A stretch of 64,000 nt of DNA from Choristoneura fumiferana (GCF_025370935.1 NC_133490.1:9604697-9668696), one strand, 5' to 3'; positions 9,014-19,544 are shown, counted from the stretch's first letter. Notes: a model not told the origin generated them from the sequence alone. Made by a program: numbers and translations.

Positions 9014-10310
9014 GAAACAAACAATCTTGATCAGTCTTTTTATTACCCCACTGCAAGGAGAGGTAATGTTGAAAATAGTTATTTGTGCAACAAGAGAGCA
9101 AAGTTGTTTTTGTTGCGAGTGTTGATTTTGAATCCCGAGTAAGCGAAGGATTCTATAATTGAATCACGAGCGTTAGCGAGTGATTCTAGGTTAGAATCCT
9201 GAGATCAGCAAGGGATTGAAATACACGAGATGCAAAAAAACTTTGGTCTCGTGTTACACATACAATTTTTCACCTCAGCAGCGAGAACATAATTTAAATG
9301 TAACATAAGAATAAAACCACATATACCTACCTGTTTACAAAAAAACAAATTTTTTAAAAATAGAATCCGATTATTATCAAATATAATAATTACATTTAAA
9401 ACCATAAAAAGAGTCCAGTAGCTACAATACAAATTGCATACTCATAACATGCAATCTTAACTTCTTGTACTAATGTCACACTTATTTTTTAATACTGCAA
9501 AAAGCCTCATCTCGGGGTAATTGAAAAGGTTGAACAATTAAACATTAAATATGATTTTTATTAAGATTTCTATTACATAAACATAAATAGATTTGTTAAA
9601 AAATCATTCAATTAACAAATAATAATTATACTGTAGAGGCAGTATACGGAATTCTTTTATAAAAAAAAACAAGAGAAGCGGCTTTCGTGCAACGAGGTTT
9701 CATACTTTATTAAAAGATCGGGAAAATTTACATTTTGGAAATATTTCGATATATTTTAATACCAAAAATTTAATTTAAGTTTGTAATCGACAAATTTGAT
9801 CCTATCTCTTGCTTTTTTCGAGTTGAAGTGAAATGACAGATCAAAGTAAAGTTCAAATATTTGGATTCAGTGAGTAGACCCAACACTGTACTCAGCATTT
9901 AAAAAAATAATTAAAAAGTTACTTTGTCTCACGGAGTGAGCAAATGCGATTTTGCTCACTGATTTCTCATAGCAAAACCTGCCTTTTGAGGTGCTGAGGT
10001 GAAAATGGTTTTCAGAATTAATTACTGGCTGCCACTTCTTTTATAACATTAACATTACATTTTAATAATAATACAGGTCAAGATTGTCAACCTTTTTTTT
10101 TAAAAAAAAAAACAAAGTAGATAAATTATTTATCATGTTTTTTTAACAAGCTTCAGTAAACTCTAGTATACTTGAGAAAACATGATAAATATGAACTTTT
10201 CCGAAAAAAAACGACGGCAAAACCTTATTCACTACTCCTCTACTGTACTCTACAGTCATTTTGGTGGAGATTTCATTCTAGTTTGAGGTCAGCGTTCCCA
10301 TCAAACAATT
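9014..10310. other. Repetitive-looking non-coding stretch
   Basis: The words GAATCACGAGCG and GCGAGTGATTCT recur with variants between 9125 and 9215. A 14-bp inverted pair (TTTTCACCTCAGCA at 9267-9280 and its complement at 9992-10005) could mark the ends of an old foldback element. A T-run/A-run hairpin lies at 10092-10111. No coding frame stands out. Confidence 0.35.
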
Positions 10311-10879
10311 AAAATGAATGAACTCAATAACGATCGAACCGACCCAGTCACCAAGTTTCATGCAGTGACATGCAACCCATACATCACTGTCGGTCGTAAT
10401 CCCGGGATCCCGGGGTCCCCGGGGCTTAGGGGGCCGTTTTGTTCTAGTTTAAGTGAAGACTTAGCTTCAAGATCTGTAAGTAAATCGTACTTGGCTTGGT
10501 AATCAAAATTATTGGTTTAAATTAAAAAAACATGTGGTGTGGGTGGATTTGTGGATGAATGGTTGATGTAAAAGAGCGGATCGAATGACCGATGACTTCT
10601 TTGGAGTGAATGAGACGAGCGAATGAGTAAAACATATTTGAGCTACGATCGGGTGAGCCTTGGTGCTAGTTGTGTTTTTCTGGTTTGTCTTACTGTCAAA
10701 GTGTTCCATATTTAATTTTTAACTAACTTTTTCTTACTTTAATCCGAAAAGATTTTTTCCCTCTCACGATCCCACGTATAATAAATACGCTCGAAAAACA
10801 TAACCCTTCTTCGGGCAATCGGGTAAAAAAACCGGGCAGGTTCCGTATAAATTTGTAGGCTCTATACTGCCGTATTGAA

Positions 10880-11025
10880 ATCGTGATCTAACATTGTGAG
10901 AGTTGCGGGCAACCGGTGGATGCAAGTGGCGAGTTGTCGTTCATTGTTGCGTTCTAAGGAGGAGGTCTTTGTTCAGCAGTAGACGTCTTTCGGCTGATGA
11001 CACTGATGATGATTATACTGCTCTC
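10880..11025 (+). mobile_element. RTE-type LINE 3'-end fragment
   Basis: GTTCAGCAGTAGACGTCTTT followed by CGGCTGATGACACTGATGATGA is the RTE 3' end seen intact at 29626-29670. Upstream GGAGGAGGTCTTTG matches the usual GAGGCCTATG segment. There is no usable coding frame. Confidence 0.6.
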
Positions 11026-11057
11026 TTAAGGCAAAAGGCGGTATATCCCAAAAAATA

Positions 11058-11316
11058 AAACGACCAAGTGCGAGTCGGACTGACTCACCGAGGGTTCCGT
11101 ACAAATTTATAGGTATTTCTGAATATCCAGTGCTAGCAGAGCCCCTTTCCTAAGCAAAATGTACGCATGGGTCATTTTAGACAGTTACTGACACAGACAG
11201 ACATAAAAATTAAAAATTTCAGACTTTTCCAATTGGCTGTGCTATACGAGCTACCTTCATACTAAATTTCAAGTTTCTAGAACAACCGGAAGCACGCTAT
11301 TAAGTTTTTCGGTATA
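11058..11316 (+). mobile_element. Dispersed repeat beginning CCAAGTGCGAGTCGG
   Basis: Begins CCAAGTGCGAGTCGGACTGA then GAGGGTTCCGTACAAA, a sequence very common in lepidopteran DNA. Short related pieces lie in reverse near 24000-24025 and 34363-34415. Its class is unknown to me. It abuts the next retroelement 3' end. Confidence 0.5.
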
Positions 11317-11317
11317 G

Positions 11318-11416
11318 GTGTTGCAGATGTTTATGGGCGGTGGTGATCTCTTACCATCAGGAGACCCACTTGCTCGTTTGCCTTCCAGTAGAATAAAAAA
11401 AAAAAAAAAAAAAAAA
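11318..11416 (+). mobile_element. Retroelement 3' end with poly(A)
   Basis: TTTATGGGCGGTGGTGATCT to TCCAGTAGAATAAAA, then an A-run of about 20 bases (11397-11416). It is a truncated copy of the 6435-6675 family. The long A-run suggests a fairly young insertion. Confidence 0.65.
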
Positions 11417-11621
11417 GGTAGAGTCATTCACGATGACGCTTGCCGCGGTTTTTATTACAATGTATGTCTAATTTTGACGAAATCACGCGTGTTCGTGAAT
11501 GGCACTAGGTATACACAAATTAGATGGTACGGTCATTAAAAACACCAGAGTTCTACTGAATAACCATTTAAAAAGTTATGAAAAATGTACGGTTTCAGCG
11601 GGAAAAAAAATATGACTAACA

Positions 11622-11757
11622 AAATTCAAATCATTTATTCAGTAAATAGGCCGCAATGGGCACTTTTACACGTCATTTTTTAAACTATCAGCGCTTTTGG
11701 AAAGACCATCATTGCCAAGAAGAATGTGCCGCAAGAAACTTGGCAGAAAGTCATTAC
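11622..11757 (-). mobile_element. Retroelement 3'-end fragment, TTTATTCAGTAAATAGG family
   Basis: Shares CAGTAAATAGGCCGCAATGG, GGAAAGACCATCATTGCCAA and GCCGCAAGAA segments with the copy at 14258-14480. Orientation is inferred from the TTTATT (reverse AATAAA) end and is uncertain. Confidence 0.5.
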
Positions 11758-12233
11758 ACAATAATTATGATATTACGTTATGATTTATAAAATTATGGCA
11801 GTTATGGATCCCAATTCAAATAACTAAACTAACTTCAATACCAAAAACAAGAAAGTTTAAGACGCTACCCAAAGTTTCAATGTGTATCGTTTGCCAAAAC
11901 TTGCCCCTCGTATGCTTTATCTTACATTTAGCCTGCTTTTTATATGTGTGTACGTCTTCCCGTTCCAAATGATCGCGGTAACGACGTCTCGTCGTGACGT
12001 GGCGTGACGTCATTAATCAGGATCGCCACACACGGGGGCCACTGGTAACGTTTAAGATCGGGTAGCTGGCGAGGAAAGTAAAAATTAAAAAAAAATGGGC
12101 TTGTAAATTGTTCCAATGAATACTGAATGTCTTAATATTTTTCTTTAATAATGCAGATTTTAATTAATCTAAATAGTTCTAAAATAAAATTAATAGTTTA
12201 AAAAACACTAGAAAAACACGCTTTTATAAATGC

Positions 12234-12489
12234 ACGTAAAAACAAAAAAAAATATGGATCGTTCAAGTTGTCTCTATTTCTGGGCTGAAGTGTAAACTAT
12301 GTGCTTTTAATTATAATATTTGATTGTAAAAGCGTGGGGCGCTGGAACAGGAAAGACTTTCTTGTTAACAAATACTAATACTAACTTCCTGGCAGAAGGA
12401 ATCAAATATTATAATTAAAAGCACATACTTAGTTTACACTTCAGCCCAGAAATAGAGACAACTTGAACGATCCATATTTTTGTTTACGT
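12234..12489. mobile_element. Foldback/MITE with long inverted arms
   Basis: Arms of about 85 bp (from ACGTAAA at 12234 and ending TTTACGT at 12489) are near-perfect reverse complements. They include GGATCGTTCAAGTTGTCTCT on the left and AGAGACAACTTGAACGATCC on the right. The intervening loop of about 80 bp has no coding frame. The target duplication is not clear, so the superfamily is undetermined. Confidence 0.75.
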
Positions 12490-13377
12490 AATGTAACACA
12501 ATATGAATACGTAATTTGCTAAATATTAATTCGTTTATATACATACCTACATAATTTAATAACTTTGTTTCGTAGACTCATCCGCTCTCATTCCCTCTTT
12601 AAAAATACTCTACCCGTAGTTTCTCCAAAAAAAAAAACAATTTATTATAAATGACTCCCATAAGCGTGCATTATAAAGAGCCTATTTTCTTTCTGTCCAT
12701 TCCTGTACAGACTATAATTATACAATAAAAAACTGTCTAAATATTTCTAAGGATTTAACAATTATTGTTCTAAATATAGATATTTTGTATTATAGTACGC
12801 ATAGATATGAAATGATACATAATTATGTACATTTAGTGTATTTAGTGTGAATATATTTATAAGTATGTGTTTCAATATTACTCAATCATGGACAAGCAAT
12901 CATCCATATTCAAGATTAGCTGGTAAGTAAAAAAAATATTTTATGTTATTTTGTACGTAACCCTTTTTGTATTATTTGTAAGTATTAATGTGAGTCTCGG
13001 ATAAACTTTTCTGATTTCATTTCACATAGACATTGTGTTTTACTTAACTACTTCCAACGGTATACCGAATCATTATCAAGCATTGTTTTTTTTTTGTATT
13101 TTGTCACGTACCCGTTCCCGATTGCCGCTAACTAGGCACATCAAGATAAACGCTGGGAATGATTTGACAGATCACCGCGCGGGCGTGTCCGGGACTCCCG
13201 CGTCCCGGGAATCCCGCAAATTGTCTCAAATATAAAACGTCACTGCACTATGACAGTGACGTATTTGGTGGCTGCTAAGCACAAATTTAAACAAAGAACA
13301 TATCTACCGAACAACGGCTAACTGATAGTGTCTTTTCCAACCTCGACGTTGGCGGAATCATCGATGTATCGATGGAG
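12490..13377. other. Mostly AT-rich, no gene seen
   Basis: No exon or repeat family recognised. A GC-rich run of CCCGGGA-type words lies at 13175-13220, with a similar word cluster at 10400-10432. Confidence 0.35.
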
Positions 13378-13384
13378 CTATACT

Positions 13385-13880
13385 TTCAAGAATTGAATTG
13401 AATTGAAACATAGAACATAGATGGGTAGTTCTACGAGCGTTTCAACCGCTATCAGTTTCCTGTCGCTTATACTGAAGAAATGAGTCAGGTTGAATCTTCT
13501 TAGTCGGACACTCTTGTCAGAATGGTCGTGGTTGCGAAGACGAGGTACAAGGAGAGATGTTCGGTGGGTCGTAGACCATTTCGAGGACAGCCCTCTTAGC
13601 AATGTGCTTCCATTTCTGCCGGTTAGAGGCGTTACGAGTACACTGGACCATGGTGGACTCAGTAGCTTTTTTAATCAGGTCAGTCCAGCGAGTTGGTGAT
13701 CGGCCGCGTGCCCTCTTACTTTCCACCTGTCCCTGAACTACCAATATTGAGTTCACATTCCTGGAGATGTGACCAAACAACTTTGCGTAACTGCACAGTC
13801 GACGAAAGCTGGTCTTTAATATGAAGTTCTTTGAGGATAGAACTTAGAAACATTGGTGCGAAATACCGTCCACGGGATCT
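13385..13880 (-). pseudogene. LINE reverse-transcriptase C-terminal fragment, second subfamily
   Basis: The minus frame at 13780-13517 reads FGHISRNVNSI, then RARGRSPTRWTDLIKKA. This matches the GH-x-x-R ... GR-PTRWTD-L-K layout at the C-terminus of RTE-like LINE proteins, in a subfamily distinct from the 29333 copy. A shared 3' segment (GGGTAGTTCTACGAGCGTTT in plus sense) and a short GAATTGAATT tail lie at 13385-13450. Only the protein end survives. Confidence 0.65.
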
Positions 13881-14257
13881 TTAGAAAACGCCTCCAGCCC
13901 AGCACAGGCATTTTATAAAAAGATCGGTATAATTATAATTCAGGATAACCAGGAAACAGAAATTGGCAGGAGAGTACGTCTGGGTTGGGCAGCCTTCGCA
14001 AGGTTAGACTTTGCTTTCAGAATGAACCTTACCAGTCGTTAAAAAGCACGTATATTTATGACTAGCTTTTACCCGCGGCTTCGCACGCGTAAACTATTCG
14101 GTCTGGTAGTTGCAATTAAAATATTCGGATTTTACAAAATTCCCCTGGAAATTTCCAAAATTTATATCGTGGTCTTCATTGAGGTGTGTTGTGAATAACT
14201 GTACAAAATTCAAGATTCTAAACCCAGTGCTTAAATTTCAAAATTTTTCCCTATCCA

Positions 14258-14480
14258 AATTCAAATTCATATCATTTATTCAGTAAATAGGCCGCAATGG
14301 GCACTTTTACACGTCATTTTTTTAAATACCAGCACTTTCGGAAAGACCATCATTGCCAAGAAGAATGCGCCGCAAGAAGCTTGACAGAAAGTCATTTTTT
14401 TCAAAATAAAATAAGTACAAATAAAATACTTAAAAACTACAGTAAGTATACAATTAAAGAAAAAATAATAATAATAATAA
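14258..14480 (-). mobile_element. Retroelement 3' end nested in Helitron
   Basis: Carries the same CAGTAAATAGGCCGCAATGG ... GCCGCAAGAA body as 11622-11757 and ends in a (AAT)n-type run near 14464-14482. It interrupts the Helitron sequence, so it is younger than the Helitron. Confidence 0.55.
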
Positions 14481-14522
14481 CAATAATACACGATATATGG
14501 GGTCCCTTAGTAACAAAACTAT

Positions 14523-15400
14523 CCCGTGGAAATATCGGGATAAAAAGTAGCGTATGTGTTATTCCAGACGTCCGGCTACCTACATAACAAATTTCATGCC
14601 TCTAAGCCCAGCGGTTGTTATTTCGAGATTTTATCCCTTTCCCGTGGGAATATCGGAATAAAAAGTAGACTATGTGTTATTCCAGAGGTCTAGCTACCTA
14701 CATACCAAATTTCATGGCTCTAAGCCCAGTGGTTGTTATTTCGAGATTTTATCCCTAGTTATCCCGTGGGAATATCGGGTCAAAAAGTCACTTAAGTGTT
14801 ATTCCAGATGTCCAGTTACCTACATACCAAATTTCATGACTTTAAGCCCAGCGGTTATTATTTCGAGATTTTATCCCTATCCCGTGGGAATATCGGAATA
14901 AATAGTAGCCTATGTGTTATTTCAGAGATTCAGCTACCTACACACTAAATTTCATGGCTCTAAGCCCAGCGGTTGTTATTTCAAGATTTTTCCCTAGGTA
15001 TCCCGTGGGAATATCGAGTCAAAAAGTTACCTATGTGTTATTTCAGACATCCAACTACCTACATACCAAATTTCATGACTCTAAACCCAGCGGTTGTTAT
15101 TTCAAGATTTTATCCCTATCCCGTGGGAATATCGGAATAAAAAGTAGCCTATGTGTTATTCCAGAAGTCCAGCTACCTACATACTAAATTTCATGGCTCA
15201 AAAGCCAGCGGTTATTATTTTAAGATTTTATCCTAGGTATCCCGTGGGAATATCGGGTCTAAAAGTTACCTATGTTTTATTCCAGACGTCCAACTACCTA
15301 CATACCAAATTTCATGACTCTAAGCCTAGCGGTTGTTATTTCGAGATTTTATCCCTATCCGTGGGAATATCGGGATAAAAAGTATCCTATGTTTTAATCC
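14523..15400 (-). repeat. Tandem array, alternating 118/121-bp monomers
   Basis: The word CCGTGGGAATATCG begins units near 14523, 14641, 14763, 14881, 15002, 15120, 15241 and 15359. Spacings are 118, 122, 118, 121, 118, 121 and 118. The two unit types differ consistently: one has CGGAATAAAAAGTAG and CATGGCTC, the other CGGGTCAAAAAGT and CATGACTC. The array therefore grew by copying a two-unit block of about 240 bp. Confidence 0.85.
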
Positions 15401-15719
15401 AGGTTATAAACTAACTTTCCGCCAAATTTCATCCAAATCCGTCCAGCCGTTTAAGCGTGAAAAAGTAACAAACATACTCACTTCACTCACTCACTCACAA
15501 ACTTTCACATTTATAATATTAGTAGGATTGGGTTTTTGGAGTCTTTTTGTGTTTTTTATTTCAACTCCACTCCACTCATTATTTTTGTATTTTTCTTGTC
15601 TGGGTGAGCGATTGGTTTCGAAAGAGTGTTACGTCTGTCGACGCAACATAGATGTCGTTAGTACTGCTGCTTAAGCAGCATAGTAGAAATAAGCAACCTG
15701 AGATATGTATGCATAGGAA

Positions 15720-15840
15720 AAATTCGATGTAGGTTATAGCACGCAGCACGTATGCTGAGGACCTGGGTTCGATTCTCAGTGCTGGTCTCTTTTTCTGGTT
15801 TTTCGTGCATCCATGTCTCAGTTTGTATTTCGACACGTAT
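15720..15840 (+). mobile_element. tRNA-like SINE, family 3
   Basis: A B box lies in CTGGGTTCGATTCTCAGTGC (15763-15782), preceded by a GCTGAGGAC arm and followed by TGGTCTCTTTTTCTGGTTTT and CCATGTCTCAGTTTG. The A box is poor. The adjoining non-tRNA tail argues against a functional tRNA gene. Confidence 0.55.
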
Positions 15841-15841
15841 A

Positions 15842-16282
15842 TTTAACCAGTGCATCTTACCAGTCCTCATGTATGGAGCGGAAACTTGGGTGACAAACCA
15901 AATCATTCTCCAGAAGTTAATAGTCACTTAAAGGGCTATGGAGCGTAGGCTGGTAGGAGTAACATTACGAGATCGGAAGACTAACAACTGGTTGAGGAAA
16001 CAAAGCAAAGTTTTCCGATATTATAAAGCGGTAGCCAAGCTGAAGTGGCAATGGGCTGGTCACGTTGCCCGAAAAACAGACTCGTGGTGCAAGGATTTAC
16101 TGGAATGGAGGCCGTGGGGGTGCAAGGGACCGGTCGGAAGACCTCAGATGCATTGGAGGGATGACATCGGAGAGTTACGGGCAGTAACTGGATGCAGACG
16201 GCTCAGAATAGAGCGACGTGGAGAAAGCTGAAGGAGGCCTACACCAAATTGGTTGAGAGAGGCTTGAGATGATGATGATGAA
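15842..16282 (+). pseudogene. RTE-type LINE C-terminal fragment
   Basis: The translation runs NQCILPVLMYGAETW, then (frame 15938) MERRLVGVTLRDRKTNNWLR, AKLKWQWAGHVARKTD, LEWRPWG, VGRPQMHWRDDI. This is the end of the endonuclease-reverse transcriptase of RTE LINEs. An in-frame stop near 15928 and later frame loss make it a dead copy. It ends with (ATG)n at 16268-16280, the usual RTE-type tail. The catalytic endonuclease and RT parts are absent. Confidence 0.75.
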
Positions 16283-16308
16283 TTATAATTCATTAAAAAC
16301 TTGTTGCT

Positions 16309-16518
16309 TCATCATCATCATCCCAGCCTATATACGTCCACTGCTGGGCACAGGCCTCCTCTCAGATCAAGAGGGCTTGGGCCATAGTTCCCACGCGGGC
16401 CCAGTGCGGATTGGGAACTTCGCACGCACCATTGAATCGCGTCGCAGGTTTGTGCAGGTTTCCTCACGATGTTTTCCTTCACCGCAAAGCTCGTGGTTAA
16501 ATTTCAAATGTAATTTCC
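16309..16518 (-). mobile_element. SINE family 1, head deleted
   Basis: From (CAT)n CCCAGCCTATATACGTCCAC to GGTTAAATTTCAAATG. The body is well preserved but the tRNA head is missing beyond 16518, a 5' truncation. Confidence 0.75.
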
Positions 16519-16539
16519 GTTGTAACTTGTTGCTACGGT

Positions 16540-16790
16540 CCTCATTTCTTTAATATATGCGACAAAAAACTGATAGCTTGAAATATAGAAAGATAGATTG
16601 AAACGCTCGTAGAACTACCCAGTCAACGACGGTTATAAAGTCAAACATTGTACAACCATGAAGGTTCTTAACATTGTCAATATGAATCATTGGAAGTCAA
16701 CGACATGGCTCAAAGATTATACAAGTTGAAGTGGCAATCGGCCCGCCACATCGCTCGAAGAACAGATAATCGTTGGGGCACAGAATAAGT
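16540..16790 (+). pseudogene. LINE C-terminal scraps
   Basis: Segment 16558-16623 is the reverse complement of the 3' part of the 13385 element (GAAACGCTCGTAGAACTACC). Segment 16702-16782 translates as NDMAQRLYKLKWQSARHIAR then RTDNRWG, matching the conserved RTE C-terminus. Both pieces are heavily rearranged. Confidence 0.55.
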
Positions 16791-17000
16791 AATAGTACAA
16801 GTAGAATGAAACATATTTAATAGAAAAATAATTCAATGAATTTTATACTGAAATTATTTTATTTGACAATTGTGTCAAACCATAGAATTATTTTTTAAAG
16901 AATAATTTTTTTCGGTTTATTTATTCAAGATATTTTGTTTCAACAAGAATGTAAAAATAGATTTAATAAAAATTTACAAATTTTAATATAGCAATTTTAT

Positions 17001-17363
17001 GTTGGTTAGATTTGGTTGATTAGAGCTGTGACCTCACCAGAAAGCGAATCGCTACCAGAAAAGTAGGTAGGTTAGGTTAGAACTGTGGTCCCACCAGAAA
17101 GCGAATCGCTACCAGAAAAGTAGGTTAGGTTAGATTAGAACTGTGACCCCCACCAGAAAGCGAATCCCTACAGAAAAGTAGGTTAGGTTAGGTTAGAACT
17201 GTGATCCCACCTGAAAGCGAATCGCTACCAGAAAAGTACGTTAGGTTTAGAACTGTGACCCAACGGAAAACGAATCGCTATCAGAAAATTAGGTTAGGTT
17301 AGGTTAGAACTGTATGAACATCACCACTAAGCGAATCGTCACCAGAAAAGAAGGTTAGGTTAG
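17001..17363 (+). repeat. 57-58-bp minisatellite containing TTAGG-type repeats
   Basis: The word ACTGTG/GCTGTG recurs at about 17024, 17081, 17139, 17197, 17251 and 17308 (spacings 54-58). Each unit holds AAGCGAATCGCTACCAGAAAA followed by one to three GGTTA words, a permutation of the insect telomere unit TTAGG. The array runs directly into the assembly gap, so its true length is unknown. Confidence 0.8.
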
Positions 17364-17463
17364 NNNNNNNNNNNNNNNNNNNNNNNNNNNNNNNNNNNNN
17401 NNNNNNNNNNNNNNNNNNNNNNNNNNNNNNNNNNNNNNNNNNNNNNNNNNNNNNNNNNNNNNN
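17364..17463. other. Assembly gap of 100 N
   Basis: Exactly 100 N bases, a common placeholder for unknown length. It follows the minisatellite, suggesting the assembler failed in the array. Confidence 0.97.
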
Positions 17464-17741
17464 CACCTATACGAGACTTGGTAACTCACACACATTTCAG
17501 CACCGACTTGCTAACAGTTCACTGAAACTTGTGCTCTATTCCTTTATGTTAAAGTTGTGTTTTCAGTGGCTTAGGAAACTTCATGATTTTGGACAGTCAG
17601 TCTTATGACTGTCAATTTTTCTTGGTGTAAGATGTCCTTGATTTCCTGTCATTTGCGTCATGGGGTATTTATTGCTAGCTATTTGATGTGAAAGTATTGT
17701 TAATTTATGGAAATAGTAGGGGAGCTTACACTATGGGAACT

Positions 17742-18149
17742 AAAAAGTCTCGGTAACCCGGTGTTTTGACCTATGGCCTTCAAGCAGAAGATCGCGTGTT
17801 CGAATCCAGGCTCGCAACTCTGAGTTTTTCGAAAGTATTGTTTTCATTTTCAAATTTACCGCAAGCTTTACGGTAAGAGTAACATCGTTAGAAAACCTGC
17901 TCAAACCTGCGAAGCAAGGTGTGTGTGAAGTTGCCAATCCGCGCTGGACTCGCGTGGAACTCAGCCCAAGGCCTGTACAGTCAAGTGCAAAAATAAGTAT
18001 CTATTCAAACCACTCAAAAATATGTTACTACGGCCTTATTGCGTCGGAATAAGACTCGGTGGTACTTTTTTTAGAAACTTTGAATAAGTTCATATTTTTA
18101 CACTTGACTGTACCTAGCAGTGGGACGTATAAAGCCTGGGTAATAATGT
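17742..18149 (+). mobile_element. SINE family 1, interrupted by MITE
   Basis: The head has a poor A box (CGGTAACCCGGTGTTTTGAC) and a B box in GTGTTCGAATCC. The body runs to CTCAGCCCAAGGCCTG at 17975. The 3' end resumes at 18113 with CCTAGCAGTGGGACGTATAA. The break is filled by the MITE at 17976-18112. Confidence 0.75.
17976..18112. mobile_element. MITE, TACAGTCAAG family, 137 bp
   Basis: Ends TACAGTCAAGTGCAAAAATA and TTTTTACACTTGACTGTA are inverted repeats, bounded by TA as in Tc1/mariner elements. A second copy lies at 20309-20448. There is no coding capacity. The SINE around it dates it as younger. Confidence 0.75.
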
Positions 18150-18631
18150 AAATGTCCCAGTGTTCGCCACTTTAATGCCTATAGATGATACCCTACTAAT
18201 AAATCTACTGCTAATATAATGAGAATAAATCGAATTGTACTTACTTATCAATAAATGGAGTATTATCAAATATTAGGTAAGTCAAATTATGTAAAAAATA
18301 TCAGCTACAATACAACCCACTACGGGATCTTGGACGAAAATATATAGAACAGCTTTAAAATACCGTCTGAGCGAGCTTAAGCTAGTATGGAATGAAATAT
18401 AAGAGTACTTAATAATGGCACGAATTCAGCGACATTTGGGGTCGCTAATGTCGTCATCAAACGCAGGGGACATCCCGAGCTTCAGTTAACCGTTGTTGAT
18501 TGTTAATTTGTTTAATGATTTGTTAATCTTTGTACAAAATGTTAAAAAGTTTAAGGTTCAGTGGCTAGGCACCGTAACAATTTGACCGATGGTTTTTTTT
18601 GACATTCGTAAGTGCCTGTTATAGGCTAAAT
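18150..18631. other. Stretch with no recognised feature
   Basis: AT-rich. I see no exon, RNA gene or repeat family I can support. Confidence 0.35.
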
Positions 18632-18713
18632 TCATCATCATCATCCCAGCCTATATACGTCCCACTGCTGGACACAGGCCTCCTCTCAAAATGAGAGGGC
18701 TTGGGCCGTAGTT
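18632..18713 (-). mobile_element. SINE family 1, 3' end only
   Basis: CATCATCATCATCCCAGCC through GGGCTTGGGCCGTAGTT. It is a strongly 5'-truncated copy. Confidence 0.7.
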
Positions 18714-18814
18714 GATGACGGCCTATGTCGGATGTGATAATGGTGATGATGACAGAGCGCTGTATGCTCGCTGCGTAAAGTATACACAGTATAATTGCTC
18801 GCAAACGTTTAAAA

Positions 18815-19010
18815 GTTCAATACCTCAAAAACGGCTGAACCGATTTTGATGAAACATGTCTAAGAACCATCGCTAGAAAATCAGGTTTCAAATAAATAAA
18901 ACCGCATTCAAATCGGTCAACCCGTTTAAGAGCTACGGTGCTACAGACAGACAAACAGACATAGCGATCAAACTTATAACACCCCTTTTTTGCGTCGGGG
19001 GTTAATAAAT
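18815..19010. mobile_element. Dispersed repeat, CTGAACCGATTTTGATG type
   Basis: CAAAAACGGCTGAACCGATT and CAGACAGACAAACAGACATA are phrases that recur through lepidopteran genomes in non-autonomous elements. It ends GCGTCGGGGGTTAATAAA. I cannot fix its class or its ends. Confidence 0.45.
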
Positions 19011-19032
19011 AAAGCATTACGTACTCAATACG

Positions 19033-19315
19033 TAGCCCTGGAGCCTAGTGGTTTGAATAATGGCCTCTCAAAGGGTTGTGGGTTCGACCTAGGCTCGCAC
19101 CTCAAAGTTCTTCGGAATTCATGTGTGAAATTACATTTGAAACTTACCATGCACTTTACGATGAAGGGAAACATCGTGAGGAAACCTGCACATGATCAGA
19201 AAAATCGATGTTGTGTGTAGAGTTCCCAATCGCAATGGACACGCGTCATTCCATTCCGCCAAGCCCTCTCATTCCAAGAAGAGGCCTTTGCCCAGCACTG
19301 GGATGTATTCCAAGA
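19033..19315 (+). mobile_element. SINE family 1, diverged full-length copy
   Basis: Both internal promoter boxes are recognisable (GAGCCTAGTGG and GGGTTCGACCTAGG). The body GAAACATCGTGAGGAAACCT and the end CCCAGCACTGGGATGTATTC are present. Many substitutions suggest it is older than the 43005 copy. Confidence 0.75.
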
Positions 19316-19544
19316 TACTGTATACATTTGATCATGACGTTCCGTGAGTTTGAAAGAGCATGTACATTATACAGTTAACAAAACTAAACGCCGCTAACTA
19401 TGGTTGTCGTTGTATCTACCTACGGCAGGTGAATGCGCACGCAATTATAAAATACTGTCGCCAGCATTAACATGTGTGGCCACAGAGTTAGAGGTATTGG
19501 TGCTGGTAGAATAATAAGTTCCTGATAACAAATAATATTACAAT

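Larger units (their letters stand above)
14062..15527 (-). mobile_element. Non-autonomous Helitron with internal tandem array
   Basis: Read on the minus strand it starts TCCTACTAATATTATAAATG and ends with a GC-rich hairpin region plus AAAAGCTAG. The host bases are A before and T after, the A-T target expected for Helitrons. It has no Rep-helicase frame, so it depends on other elements. It holds a retroelement insertion at 14258-14480 and eight 118-122-bp units at 14523-15400. At 1.47 kb it is several times longer than its relatives at 38586 (225 bp) and 58708 (437 bp). Confidence 0.8.

Noticed and set aside
14523..15400. CRISPR-like regular array
   Set aside because: The units are contiguous repeats of 118-122 bp with no unique spacers, inside a eukaryotic Helitron.
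15333..15674. 113-codon ORF spanning the Helitron end
   Set aside because: It starts in the tandem array and runs out through the Helitron terminus, with no homology pattern.
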